Source: Planctomycetota bacterium (GTDB taxonomy: Bacteria > Planctomycetota > MHYJ01 > WSZJ01 > JACPWG01). Taken from it: a stretch of DNA of 8,574 bases. The stretch's first letter is position 1. Every line of letters begins with the position of its first letter. The DNA is taken from assembly GCA_016220045.1 (NCBI GenBank), contig JACRIP010000571.1, positions 1-8,574 of the forward strand, in the 5' to 3' direction. The notes under the pieces are model-generated. The model had not been told where the DNA came from and did no database searches. It saw nothing but the letters and a program-made list of their open reading frames with translations. Of this stretch, positions 1 to 6,729 are shown piece by piece. A program made the translations under genes and the position numbers.

Positions 1-459
1 GACTTGACCGACAACGTGAATTCGATGGCCTCCAACCTGACCACGCAGGTCCGCGGCATCGCCACCGTCGTCACCGCGGTCGCGAACGGCGACCTCAAGC
101 GCAAGCTGGTCTTCGACGCCAAGGGCGAAATCGCCACCCTGGCGGACACCATCAACGGCATGATCGACACGCTGGCGATCTTCGGCGATCAGGTCACCTC
201 CGTAGCGCGCGAGGTCGGCATCGAGGGCAAGCTGGGCGGCCAGGCGAAGGTCCCCGGCGCCGCCGGGAGCTGGCGCGACCTCACCGACAACGTCAACCAG
301 CTCGCCGCCAACCTGACGACCCAGGTGCGCGCGATCGCCGAGGTCGCGACCGCGGTCACGCAGGGCGATTTCAGCCGCGCGATCGGCGTGCAGGCCCAGG
401 GCGAGGTCGCCGCCCTCAAGGACAACATCAACGAGATGATCCGCAACCTCAAGGACACG
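1..459 (+). repeat. Internal HAMP repeat, 276-nt (92-residue) period
   Basis: The coding sequence repeats with a 276-nt period. The block starting DLTDNVN at base 1 recurs at 277, and both copies continue with NLTTQVR, then a TAV..GD stretch, then GE(I/V)A.L.D.IN.MI. Each period seems to hold two HAMP units: a classical one (about residues 18-58) and a divergent one containing the G.W.DLTDNVN segment (about 62-107). The second copy is cut short after about 61 residues, where the GAF-containing part begins. The repeat is clear in protein but many third codon positions differ, so it is an old domain duplication and not a recent DNA duplication. More copies probably lie left of the window. Confidence 0.8.
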
Positions 460-3336
460 ACGCGCAAGAACGCCGAACAGGACTGGCTCAAGACCAACCT
501 CGCCAAGTTCACGCGCATGCTCCAGGGCCAGCGCGACATGCTCACGGTCTCGAAGCTCATCCTCTCCGAGCTGGCGCCGCTGGTCTCCGCGCAGCACGGG
601 GTCTTCTACCTCGAAGACGCCGACCCGGACGGCGCGCGCATCCTCAAGCTCCTCGCCAGCTACGCCTACAAGGAGCGCAAGCACTTGGCCAACCGCTTCA
701 AGCTCGGCGAGGGGCTGATCGGCGAGTGCGCCCTCGAAAAGGAGAAGATCCTGATCACCGACGTGCCGACCGACTACATCCAGGTCTCCTCCGGCCTGGG
801 CGAGGCCAAGCCGCTCAACATCGCGGTGCTGCCCGTGCTCTTCGAAGGCCAGGTCAAGGCGGTCATCGAGCTCGCTTCCTTCCAGCGGTTCAACGATACC
901 CACCTGGTCTTCCTCGAGCAGCTCACCGAGTCGATCGGCATCGTGCCCAACACCATCGCCGCGACCATGCGCACCGAGGACCTGCTCAAGCAGTCGCAGA
1001 AGCTGGCCGGCGAGCTGCAGAGCCAGCAGCGCGAACTCACCGAGACCAATCGCCGGCTCGAAGACCAGGCCAAGACCCTCAAGAAGTCCGAGGAACTCCT
1101 GAAAAAGCAGCAGGAAGAGCTGCGCCAGACCAACGAGGAGCTGGAAGAGAAGGCGCGCCTGCTCTCCGCCCAGAAGTCCGAGGTCGAACGCAAGAACCGC
1201 GAGGTCGAAGAGGCGCGGCGCGCGCTCGAGGAGAAGGCCGAACAGCTCGCCCTGACCTCGAAGTACAAGTCCGAATTCCTCGCCAACATGTCCCACGAGC
1301 TGCGCACCCCGCTCAACAGCCTCCTCATCCTCGCCAAGATGCTCGGGGAAAACACCGATAGCAATCTGACCGTGAAACAGGTGGACTTCGCCAAGACCAT
1401 CCACTCGGCCGGCTCCGATCTCCTGGAGCTGATCAACGACATCCTCGACCTCTCCAAGATCGAGTCCGGCACCGTCACGGTCGAGGTCAGCGAGGTCGGT
1501 TTCGCCGATCTCGGCGGCTACGTCGAACGCACGTTCCGGCAAGTCGCCGAGGCGAAGGGCCTGACCTTCGGCATCGAACCCGCCGCCGACCTCCCGGTGC
1601 ACATGGAGACCGACGCGAAACGTCTGCAGCAGGTGCTCAAGAACCTGCTCTCGAACGCCTTCAAGTTCACCGAAACCGGCTCCGTCCACCTCTTGATGGG
1701 GATCGCGCAGGCCGGCTGGAGCGCCGACCAGGAGCTGCTCAACCGGGCGCCCGGCGTGATCGCCTTCGCCGTGCGCGACACCGGCATCGGCATCCCGTTG
1801 GACAAGCAGCAGATCATCTTCGAGGCCTTCCAGCAGGCCGAAGGCAGCACCAGCCGCAAGTACGGCGGCACCGGCCTCGGCCTGTCGATCAGCCGCGAGA
1901 TCGCGCGCCTGCTCGGCGGCGAGGTCTGCCTGGTCAGCGAAGTCGGCCGCGGCAGCACCTTCACCCTCTACCTGCCGCTGACCTACACGCCGCCGCCGAA
2001 GGCGCGTCCGCAGGAGCGTCCGGCGCGCCGCCTGCCGACCCCGTCCGCCGACGGCGCCGCTCCGGAGCGCGCCCAGCAGCTCTCGACCGCCGTCCTGGAG
2101 GCCGAAATGCCCGCCAGCGTGGAGCCGCGCATCGCCGACGACCGCACCTTCATCCAGCCCCTCGATCGGGTCCTCCTCATCGTCGAGGATGACGCCGACT
2201 TCGCCCGCATCCTCCTCGACATGGCGCGCGAACGCGGCTTCAAGGGCATCGTCTCCCTGCGCGCGAATCAGGCGATCGCCCTGGCCCGCGAATACGGCCC
2301 GGCCGCCATCACGCTCGATCTGCGCCTGCCCGACGCCGACGGCTGGACCGTCCTCGACCGCCTGAAGCACGATTCCTTCACGCGCCACATCCCGGTCCAC
2401 ATCATCTCGGTGGACGAGGACTGGCAGCGCGCGCGCAAGCTCGGCGCCCTCGACTTCCTCCAGAAGCCCGCGACCAAGGAGGCGCTCGCCGATGCCCTCA
2501 CCCGGATGAAGGACTTCGTCGAACGCAGCTTGCGCAAGCTCCTCGTGGTCGAGGACAACGACGCGCAGCGGCAGTCGATGGTCGAGCTGGTGACCGAGAA
2601 GGACATCCAGATCACCGCCGTGGCCACCGCCGCGGAGGCGCTCAAGGCGCTGCGTGCCGAGCATTTCGACTGTATGGTGCTCGACCTGATGCTGCCCGAC
2701 CTGTCGGGCCCGCAGCTCATCGAGAAGATCAAGACCGAGCTGGGCCTGCGCGATTTGCCGATCATCATCTACACCGGCAAGGAACTCTCGCGGCGCGAGG
2801 AGACCGAACTGCGCCGCGTGGCCGAGGCGATCGTCGTCAAGGACGTCAGCTCCCCGGAGCGCCTGCTCGACGAGACCGCGCTCTTCCTCCATCGCGTCGA
2901 GGCCAACCTGCCCGAGGCCAAGCGCCGCATGCTCCAGCAGGTGCACCAGGCCGATCCGCTCCTGGCCGGCAAGAAGGTGCTGATCATCGACGACGACGTG
3001 CGCAATATCTTCGCGCTCACCAGCATCCTGGAGCACCACAAGATGCAGGTCGCGTACGCCGAGAGCGGACAGGAGGGGATCGATCTCCTGACCTCCACGC
3101 CCGGCATCGACATGGTGCTGATGGACGTGATGATGCCGGAAATGGACGGCTACGAGGCGACGCGCGCGATCCGCCGCATGGAGGCCTTCCGGGATTTGCC
3201 GATCATCGCGCTGACGGCGAAAGCGATGAAGGGGGACCGCGAGAAGTGCATCGAGGCGGGGACCTCCGATTACATCGCGAAGCCCGTCGATACCGAGCAG
3301 CTCCTGTCGCTGCTCCGGGTGTGGCTGTACCGGTAG
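1..3336 (+). CDS. Poly-HAMP/GAF hybrid histidine kinase with three receiver domains (5' truncated)
   Basis: Autophosphorylating sensor kinase, probably cytoplasmic in the part seen (no membrane segment). The frame is open from base 1 and enters mid-domain, so the TTG at 4 is not the true start. Residues are numbered from base 1. HAMP-type repeats occupy about 1-153 (period 92). A GAF domain spans about 180-320 and a Glu/Lys-rich coiled coil about 322-425. HisKA has SHELRTP with phospho-acceptor His432. HATPase has N-box Asn552, G1 DTGIGIP at 593 and G2 GTGLGL at 623-628. A Pro/Ala/Arg-rich linker (662-722) leads to three receivers: REC1 (Asp773, Ser803, Lys822), REC2 (Asp895, Thr925, Lys947) and REC3 (Asp1042, Thr1072, Lys1094). 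REC2 has KD where KP is usual. The HAMP array resembles that of fungal group III (Nik1/Os-1) kinases and their bacterial relatives. All phosphotransfer residues are present, so it should be active. The signal sensed is unknown, and no output domain or HPt follows. Confidence 0.95.
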   Translation, partial: DLTDNVNSMASNLTTQVRGIATVVTAVANGDLKRKLVFDAKGEIATLADTINGMIDTLAIFGDQVTSVAREVGIEGKLGGQAKVPGAAGSWRDLTDNVNQLAANLTTQVRAIAEVATAVTQGDFSRAIGVQAQGEVAALKDNINEMIRNLKDTTRKNAEQDWLKTNLAKFTRMLQGQRDMLTVSKLILSELAPLVSAQHGVFYLEDADPDGARILKLLASYAYKERKHLANRFKLGEGLIGECALEKEKILITDVPTDYIQVSSGLGEAKPLNIAVLPVLFEGQVKAVIELASFQRFNDTHLVFLEQLTESIGIVPNTIAATMRTEDLLKQSQKLAGELQSQQRELTETNRRLEDQAKTLKKSEELLKKQQEELRQTNEELEEKARLLSAQKSEVERKNREVEEARRALEEKAEQLALTSKYKSEFLANMSHELRTPLNSLLILAKMLGENTDSNLTVKQVDFAKTIHSAGSDLLELINDILDLSKIESGTVTVEVSEVGFADLGGYVERTFRQVAEAKGLTFGIEPAADLPVHMETDAKRLQQVLKNLLSNAFKFTETGSVHLLMGIAQAGWSADQELLNRAPGVIAFAVRDTGIGIPLDKQQIIFEAFQQAEGSTSRKYGGTGLGLSISREIARLLGGEVCLVSEVGRGSTFTLYLPLTYTPPPKARPQERPARRLPTPSADGAAPERAQQLSTAVLEAEMPASVEPRIADDRTFIQPLDRVLLIVEDDADFARILLDMARERGFKGIVSLRANQAIALAREYGPAAITLDLRLPDADGWTVLDRLKHDSFTRHIPVHIISVDEDWQRARKLGALDFLQKPATKEALADALTRMKDFVERSLRKLLVVEDNDAQRQSMVELVTEKDIQITAVATAAEALKALRAEHFDCMVLDLMLPDLSGPQLIEKIKTELGLRDLPIIIYTGKELSRREETELRRVAEAIVVKDVSSPERLLDETALFLHRVEANLPEAKRRMLQQVHQADPLLAGKKVLIIDDDVRNIFALTSILEHHKMQVAYAESGQEGIDLLTSTPGIDMVLMDVMMPEMDGYEATRAIRRMEAFRDLPIIALTAKAMKGDREKCIEAGTSDYIAKPVDTEQLLSLLRVWLYR

Positions 3337-3342
3337 CCGGGC

Positions 3343-3408
3343 CACGCGGCTCGCGTGCGGGTTCGCGCCGCGACGCGGCGCGCGCTCAGGTTCGCGCCGC
3401 GACGCGGC
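3343..3408 (+). terminator. Three tandem GC hairpins just after the kinase stop; possible terminator
   Basis: Seven bases past the TAG there are three consecutive stem-loops. The first is cacgcg/cgcgtg around a 3-nt loop (3343-3357). The second is cgcgccgcg/cgcggcgcg around a single A (3364-3382). The third is gccgcg/cgcggc around a single A (3396-3408). None is followed by a T-run, so this is not a classical intrinsic terminator. It could still stop RNA polymerase by another route or protect the mRNA 3' end. Six-bp stems are expected by chance at this GC content; the 9-bp stem is less likely to be chance. Confidence 0.35.
3361..3408. repeat. 19-bp direct repeat, 29-bp period
   Basis: The 19-mer gttcgcgccgcgacgcggc occurs exactly at 3361-3379 and again at 3390-3408, with 10 bp between the copies. 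Each copy is itself nearly palindromic, so the pair makes two adjacent hairpins. Function unknown; it may be a remnant of a tandem palindromic repeat element. Confidence 0.7.
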
Positions 3409-3440
3409 CGGGGAATGCTGCCCGGCGCCCACGTGCGTTC

Positions 3441-3463
3441 GTAGTTCCGCCTTCAGGCGGAAC
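3441..3463 (+). repeat. GTAG-headed hairpin, REP-like
   Basis: A perfect 8-bp stem, gttccgcc (3444-3451) with ggcggaac (3456-3463), closes a ttca tetraloop. It overlaps a 5' GTAG tetranucleotide at 3441-3444. Three more pairs (ttc 3438-3440 with gaa 3464-3466) are possible beyond a gta bulge. A GTAG or GTGG head followed by an imperfect palindrome is the known layout of bacterial REP elements mobilised by RAYT transposases. Assigning this one to that class is an inference from a single copy. Confidence 0.45.
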
Positions 3464-3498
3464 GAAGGGCCCCTGCGGACGGCCTGCGGCTGGTGATT

Positions 3499-3514
3499 CC
3501 GCCGGAAGCGGCGG
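3499..3514 (+). repeat. Small hairpin, ccgccg/cggcgg with gaag loop
   Basis: A perfect 6-bp stem (3499-3504 with 3509-3514) closes a 4-nt loop. Its left flank, ttccgcc, matches part of the left arm of the hairpin at 3444, so it may be a decayed relative. Its length alone is within chance expectation for this base composition. Confidence 0.25.
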
Positions 3515-3596
3515 TCGCATAGGCCCCCATCGGGCGTGGGTGCCTCGCTCCGGTGATCGGACCTGGGCCCGGGGGCTCCGGCGCCGGAGAGCTCGC

Positions 3597-3622
3597 GGCG
3601 CAGGCGAGGACGCCTGCGCCAC
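3597..3622 (-). repeat. Palindromic repeat, copy 1 (10-bp stem, 4-nt loop)
   Basis: The arm ggcgcaggcg (3597-3606) pairs perfectly with cgcctgcgcc (3611-3620) around loop agga. Read on the minus strand, the stem is preceded by GTGG (complement of 3619-3622), which overlaps the stem's outer bases, and the loop reads tcct. That matches the element at 3670-3695 in 20 of 24 positions, in the opposite orientation. A 10-bp perfect stem with a tetraloop is unlikely by chance in 500 bp, even at this GC content. Confidence 0.6.
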
Positions 3623-3663
3623 CAGGGTCCCGCGCGCCTCGGGAATTGTTCGCGGGGTCTGAC

Positions 3664-3695
3664 GTAGTTGTGGTGCAGGCGTCCTCGGCTGCACT
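3664..3695 (+). repeat. Palindromic repeat, copy 2 (REP-like, GTAG and GTGG heads)
   Basis: The stem spans 3672-3681 and 3686-3695 around loop tcct. It has one G-G mismatch (3679/3688) and one G-T wobble at the base. It is the inverted relative of the palindrome at 3597-3620. One of the four differences between the copies pairs with another: the C-G pair in copy 1 is T-A here (3674/3693), so pairing is kept. GTGG (3670-3673) directly precedes the palindrome, and GTAG lies at 3664-3667. The segment cgtagtt (3663-3669) also precedes the hairpin at 3444. Confidence 0.5.
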
Positions 3696-3839
3696 CGAAG
3701 GGCCGGCAACGGCGGCCATTGCGACCGCCGCTCACCGCGGAGCCGACGACGATTCGATCCTCCAACCTGCGTTGCTCCGCCCTGCGGCCGGTTCGGTCCC
3801 GGGGCGGCGAGCCGCGCGCTTGTGTCAGGTTGCCGCGCC

Positions 3840-4676
3840 ATGGCCACGCTCCAGCGCAACCCCGAAGTGGAAGCGACCGAAATCCAGCTTCTCCTGGAGG
3901 GCATGTACCGCCGCTACGGCGTCGACTACCGCGACTATTCCTACGGCTTTGTCCGGAGGGCGGTCGGTGATACCGTGCGCGCCCAGCGCGTGCGCAGCGT
4001 CACCGCGCTGACCGAGCGCCTGCTGGTCGAGCCCGCCTGCATGCGCCGGCTCCTCTTGGCCCTGTCCAGCCGCCGCACCCGGCTCTTCTCGTCGCCCGAG
4101 TTCTATCGCGCGCTCCGCCGCCTGGTCGTCCCGCTGCTCCGCACCCATCCCTTCGCGCGGCTGTGGGTCGCGGGGTGCGCCGGTGGGGAAGAGGTCTACT
4201 CGCTGGCGATCCTGCTCCGCGAGGCAGGGCTCGCCGAGCGCAGCCGCATCTACGGGACCGAGCTCTGCGAGGAACTGCTGGCCCGGGCGCGGGCCGGCGC
4301 TTACCCCGCGGAGGAGCTCGACGAGGCGGCGGCGCGCTACGCCAGGGCCGGCGGCACACGCACGCTGGCCGAGTATTTTCCCGCGGTCGGCGGACGTCCG
4401 ACCTTCGATCCGGCCCTGCGCCGCGGGCTCGTGTTCGCGCAGCACAATATCGTCACCGACCGTTCGATCAATGAATTCCACCTCATCCTCGGACGCGATC
4501 TCCTGGTGCACCTGAACGACTCCCTGCGCACGCGCGTACAGCAACTCCTCTACGACAGCATCGGCCGGTTCGGCATCCTCGCGCTCGGGGCGAAAGACGG
4601 ACCGCTGTCCTTTCCCGATCAGGCCGCCTATGAACGGATCAGCACGCGACATCGCCTCTACCGACGAATCCGCTAG
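3840..4676 (+). CDS. CheR-like SAM-dependent methyltransferase homologue, divergent active site
   Basis: 278 residues from ATG 3840, close to the usual CheR length. CheR enzymes methylate glutamates on chemoreceptors using S-adenosylmethionine. An N-terminal helical domain (about 13-65) precedes a Rossmann-type domain (about 70-278). The SAM loop reads GCAGGEEVYS (112-121; GCATGEE is usual), and QHNIVTD (201-207) and LALG near the end fit the family. Several normally conserved positions differ: the NxTxxFR segment is RRTRLFS (78-84), the acidic residue after the second strand is Glu141 instead of Asp, and the CRNxxIYF segment is GRDLLVHL (218-225). It may be inactive or have altered specificity. 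No chemoreceptor, CheB or tetratricopeptide extension is present. A GTG at 3822 would add six residues but has no Shine-Dalgarno sequence. The 3' end overlaps the next kinase by 47 nt, suggesting translational coupling. Confidence 0.85.
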   Translation: MATLQRNPEVEATEIQLLLEGMYRRYGVDYRDYSYGFVRRAVGDTVRAQRVRSVTALTERLLVEPACMRRLLLALSSRRTRLFSSPEFYRALRRLVVPLLRTHPFARLWVAGCAGGEEVYSLAILLREAGLAERSRIYGTELCEELLARARAGAYPAEELDEAAARYARAGGTRTLAEYFPAVGGRPTFDPALRRGLVFAQHNIVTDRSINEFHLILGRDLLVHLNDSLRTRVQQLLYDSIGRFGILALGAKDGPLSFPDQAAYERISTRHRLYRRIR

Positions 4677-6201
4677 CCCGCCGGCCCCGGAGGAACACGC
4701 GGCGCAGGACCGCGTCAGCATCCTCATCGTCGACGACTATCCGGAGGCGCTGCTCGCCCTCCAGGCGATGCTCGAGGGGGTCAGCCGGCACCTCGTCCTC
4801 GCGCACTCCGGCGAGGAGGCGCTGCGGTGCGTGCTGCGCGAGGACTTCGCCGTCATCCTCCTCGACGTCCTCATGCCCGGCATGGACGGATTCGAGACCG
4901 CCACGCTCTTGCGCCGGCGCGAACGCTCCCGCTCCACCCCGATCATCTTCCTGACCGCCGCCAACCGCGCCGAGGAAGACGTCCGACGCGCCTATCACCT
5001 CGGCGCCGTGGACTACATCTTCAAGCCCGTGGTTCCGGACATCCTCGTCTCCAAGGTCATGGTCTTCGTCGAGCTCGCGCGCAAGACCGCGCTCGTGCGC
5101 GAGCAGGTGGCGCGCCTCCAGCGCTCCGAGCTCGATCGGTCCCGCCTCTCGGCCATCGTCGAGTCGTGCGACGATTCGATCGTCGGCTGCGACCTGGAGG
5201 GGATCGTCCAGAGCTGGAACGCCGGCGCCGAGCGCATCTTCGGCTACCCCGCGCACGCGATGCTCGACCGCCCCATCGCGGTGCTCGTGCCGCCCGACCG
5301 GCCCGACGACATCGCGGAGCGCATCCGCGCGCTCCGGCGCGCCGAGCCCCGCCGCACGCTCGAGGCGACGCGGCTCACCGCGGACGGCCGCCGCATCGAG
5401 GTCTCCTCCAGCATGTCCCCGATCCGGGACGGGTCCGGCGCCCTCATCGGCGTGTCCCTCGTCGCCCGCGACATCACGGAGCAGAAGCGCGCGGCCACCG
5501 CGCTGCACGACGCCATGGAAGCCGCCGAGCGCGCCAACCGCGAACTGGAGGCCTTCAGCTACTCCGTCTCCCACGATCTGCGCGCACCGCTGCGCGCCAT
5601 CGCAGGCTTCGGCCAGACGCTCGTCGAGAACTACGGCCCCCGGCTCGACGAGAAGGGCGTCCACTACCTGGAGCGCATGTGCGCCGCCAGCCGCCGCATG
5701 GGCGAACTGATCGACGACCTGCTCGAGCTCTCGCGGCTCGGCCGCGCCTGCCTCCGCTCCGAGGTGGTCGATCTCAGCCGCATCGCCGCGGCCATCGCCG
5801 ACGAATTGCGCCGCGCCGCCCCCGACCGCACGGTCGAGTTCGCCATCGCACCCGACCTGACGGTCCGGGGCGACCCCGGCCTCTTGACCTGCCTCCTGGA
5901 GAACCTGCTGCGCAATGCCTGGAAGTTCACCGGCAGGCATCCCCGCGCCCGCATCGAGTTCGGCGTCGAGCGCGCCGCGGAAGGCCCGGTCTTCTTCGTG
6001 CGCGACGACGGCGCCGGCTTCGATATGGCCTACGCCGAGAAGCTCTTCGCCCCCTTTCAACGCCTCCACGGGGAGGACGAATTCGAGGGCACCGGCATCG
6101 GCCTGGCCATCGTTCAGCGCATCGTGCACCGCCACGGCGGACGGGTCTGGGCGCAGGGTGCGCCGGAGCAGGGCGCCGCTTTTCACTTCACCTTGGGGTA
6201 G
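4630..6201 (+). CDS. Histidine kinase with N-terminal receiver and PAS domain (REC-PAS-HisKA-HATPase)
   Basis: 523 residues, soluble. The receiver (about 28-150) has DD at its start, phospho-acceptor Asp79, Thr109 and Lys132 (FKP). A PAS domain spans about 170-285, ending in the typical DITEQK. HisKA carries SHDLRAPLRAI with phospho-acceptor His315; SYSVSHDLRAPL is typical of phytochrome-type and related soluble kinases, though no phytochrome sensory module is present. HATPase has N-box Asn429, G1 DDGAGFD (459-465) and G2 GTGIGL (487-492). All catalytic residues are intact. The ATG at 4630 lies inside the CheR-like gene, 6 nt after an AGG, and no better start precedes the receiver. With a receiver in the input position, this kinase may be switched by phosphate from another kinase while PAS senses a ligand. 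Its likely phosphate acceptor is the response regulator starting 6 nt downstream. Confidence 0.92.
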   Translation: MNGSARDIASTDESASPPAPEEHAAQDRVSILIVDDYPEALLALQAMLEGVSRHLVLAHSGEEALRCVLREDFAVILLDVLMPGMDGFETATLLRRRERSRSTPIIFLTAANRAEEDVRRAYHLGAVDYIFKPVVPDILVSKVMVFVELARKTALVREQVARLQRSELDRSRLSAIVESCDDSIVGCDLEGIVQSWNAGAERIFGYPAHAMLDRPIAVLVPPDRPDDIAERIRALRRAEPRRTLEATRLTADGRRIEVSSSMSPIRDGSGALIGVSLVARDITEQKRAATALHDAMEAAERANRELEAFSYSVSHDLRAPLRAIAGFGQTLVENYGPRLDEKGVHYLERMCAASRRMGELIDDLLELSRLGRACLRSEVVDLSRIAAAIADELRRAAPDRTVEFAIAPDLTVRGDPGLLTCLLENLLRNAWKFTGRHPRARIEFGVERAAEGPVFFVRDDGAGFDMAYAEKLFAPFQRLHGEDEFEGTGIGLAIVQRIVHRHGGRVWAQGAPEQGAAFHFTLG

Positions 6202-6207
6202 ACGGTC

Positions 6208-6690
6208 GTGCCGGTACCAGGTAAATACCTGTTGCTCGTCGAAGACCTGAGCGACGATCAGGAACTCGCCCTGCTTGCGCTCGGCGCTGCCTGCACGCCC
6301 GTGCCGGTGGAGATCGTGCGCGACGGCGAGGCGGCGCTCGAGTTTCTGCTCGCCGCCGGCCGCTCTTCCGCACGCGAGCGCGCCGCTCTCCCCGTGGTCG
6401 TCCTCCTCGACCTCAAGCTGCCCAAGGTGGACGGACTCGAAACCCTGCGCCGCCTCCGCGCCGAGCGGCGTACCCAGTCCCTGCCCGTGGTGATTCTCTC
6501 CTCCTCGAAAAGCGACCTGGACCTCCGCGAGAGCTATCGCCTCGGCGCGAACAGCTACGTGCGCAAGCCGGTGGACTTCCACGAGTTTCGCGCGACGCTG
6601 CAATTCATCGGTCGCTACTGGGTGGAGGTGAATGAGTCGCCCCCCCAGGGCTGGAAGACCCCCATTCCCGGGACCCCGCCCGCGCGGTGA
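6208..6690 (+). CDS. Single-domain response regulator, Rcp1-like
   Basis: 160 residues, essentially one receiver domain (about 6-140) with a short Pro-rich tail and no output domain. The acidic pocket is VEDLSDD (10-16), the phospho-acceptor is Asp68 in LLDLKLPKVDG, the switch residue is Ser98 in ILSSSKS, and Lys120 lies in RKPVDF. The ESYRLGANSYVRKPVDF signature is typical of the Rcp1 family, small regulators that accept phosphate from phytochrome-like kinases. It begins 6 nt after a kinase whose HisKA motif is of that type, so the two probably form a cognate pair. The start is GTG 6208, with a GGGG 9 nt upstream as a weak ribosome site. It likely passes the signal by phosphotransfer or protein contact, or acts as a phosphate sink. 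Confidence 0.92.
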   Translation: MPVPGKYLLLVEDLSDDQELALLALGAACTPVPVEIVRDGEAALEFLLAAGRSSARERAALPVVVLLDLKLPKVDGLETLRRLRAERRTQSLPVVILSSSKSDLDLRESYRLGANSYVRKPVDFHEFRATLQFIGRYWVEVNESPPQGWKTPIPGTPPAR

Positions 6691-6715
6691 ACGGGGTCAC
6701 GGCCGGCGGGAGACT

Positions 6716-6720
6716 GGAGG
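6716..6720 (+). promoter_or_regulatory. Shine-Dalgarno GGAGG for the last kinase
   Basis: A full ggagg lies 6 nt before GTG 6727 and 9 nt before ATG 6730. It is the best ribosome-binding site in the window. Both starts are in the same frame and adjacent, so the choice alters the protein by one residue; I prefer the ATG. Confidence 0.7.
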
Positions 6721-6729
6721 TGGATCGTG

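Larger units (their letters stand above)
3337..3839. other. Gene-free, hairpin-rich intergenic region
   Basis: About 500 bp lie between the kinase stop and the CheR-like gene. Several frames stay open here, but they are low-complexity Arg/Ala/Pro/Gly translations without family motifs, as expected at this GC content. The region is dominated by inverted repeats, listed separately. A further perfect 14-bp palindrome (ctccggcgccggag) sits at 3576-3589. I see no convincing -35/-10 promoter, although the CheR operon probably starts here because hairpins separate it from the kinase. The last 140 bp (about 3700-3839) hold no obvious structure. Confidence 0.7.

Noticed and set aside
3361..3408. CRISPR-like reading of the 19-bp direct repeat
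   Set aside because: Only two copies with a 10-bp spacer and no cas genes; not a CRISPR array.
3822..3839. GTG start upstream of the CheR-like ATG
   Set aside because: No Shine-Dalgarno sequence before it, and the six extra residues add nothing recognisable; the ATG at 3840 is preferred, though its own site (AGGT) is weak.
3386..4011. Open frames on both strands in the intergenic region
   Set aside because: They run through the palindromic repeats, have low-complexity translations, lack a ribosome site and overlap each other; no evidence of a real small gene.
4630..6201. Bacteriophytochrome identity for the REC-PAS kinase
   Set aside because: The HisKA motif and Rcp1-like neighbour suggest it, but there are no GAF/PHY domains or chromophore-binding cysteine region.
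4827..6224. 465-codon + frame overlapping the REC-PAS kinase
   Set aside because: Arg/Pro/Ala/His-rich shifted-frame shadow of the kinase without motifs.
4639..6603. 654-codon open frame on the minus strand across the REC-PAS kinase and response regulator
   Set aside because: It is antisense to two genes with full kinase and receiver motifs, and its Gly/Ala/Glu/Arg/His-rich translation shows no family signature. Long antisense frames are common when third positions are mostly G or C.
6672..6698. 7-bp inverted repeat gaccccg/cggggtc spanning the response regulator stop
   Set aside because: 13-nt loop, no T-run, within chance for this GC content, and the next gene has its own strong ribosome site 18 nt further on.
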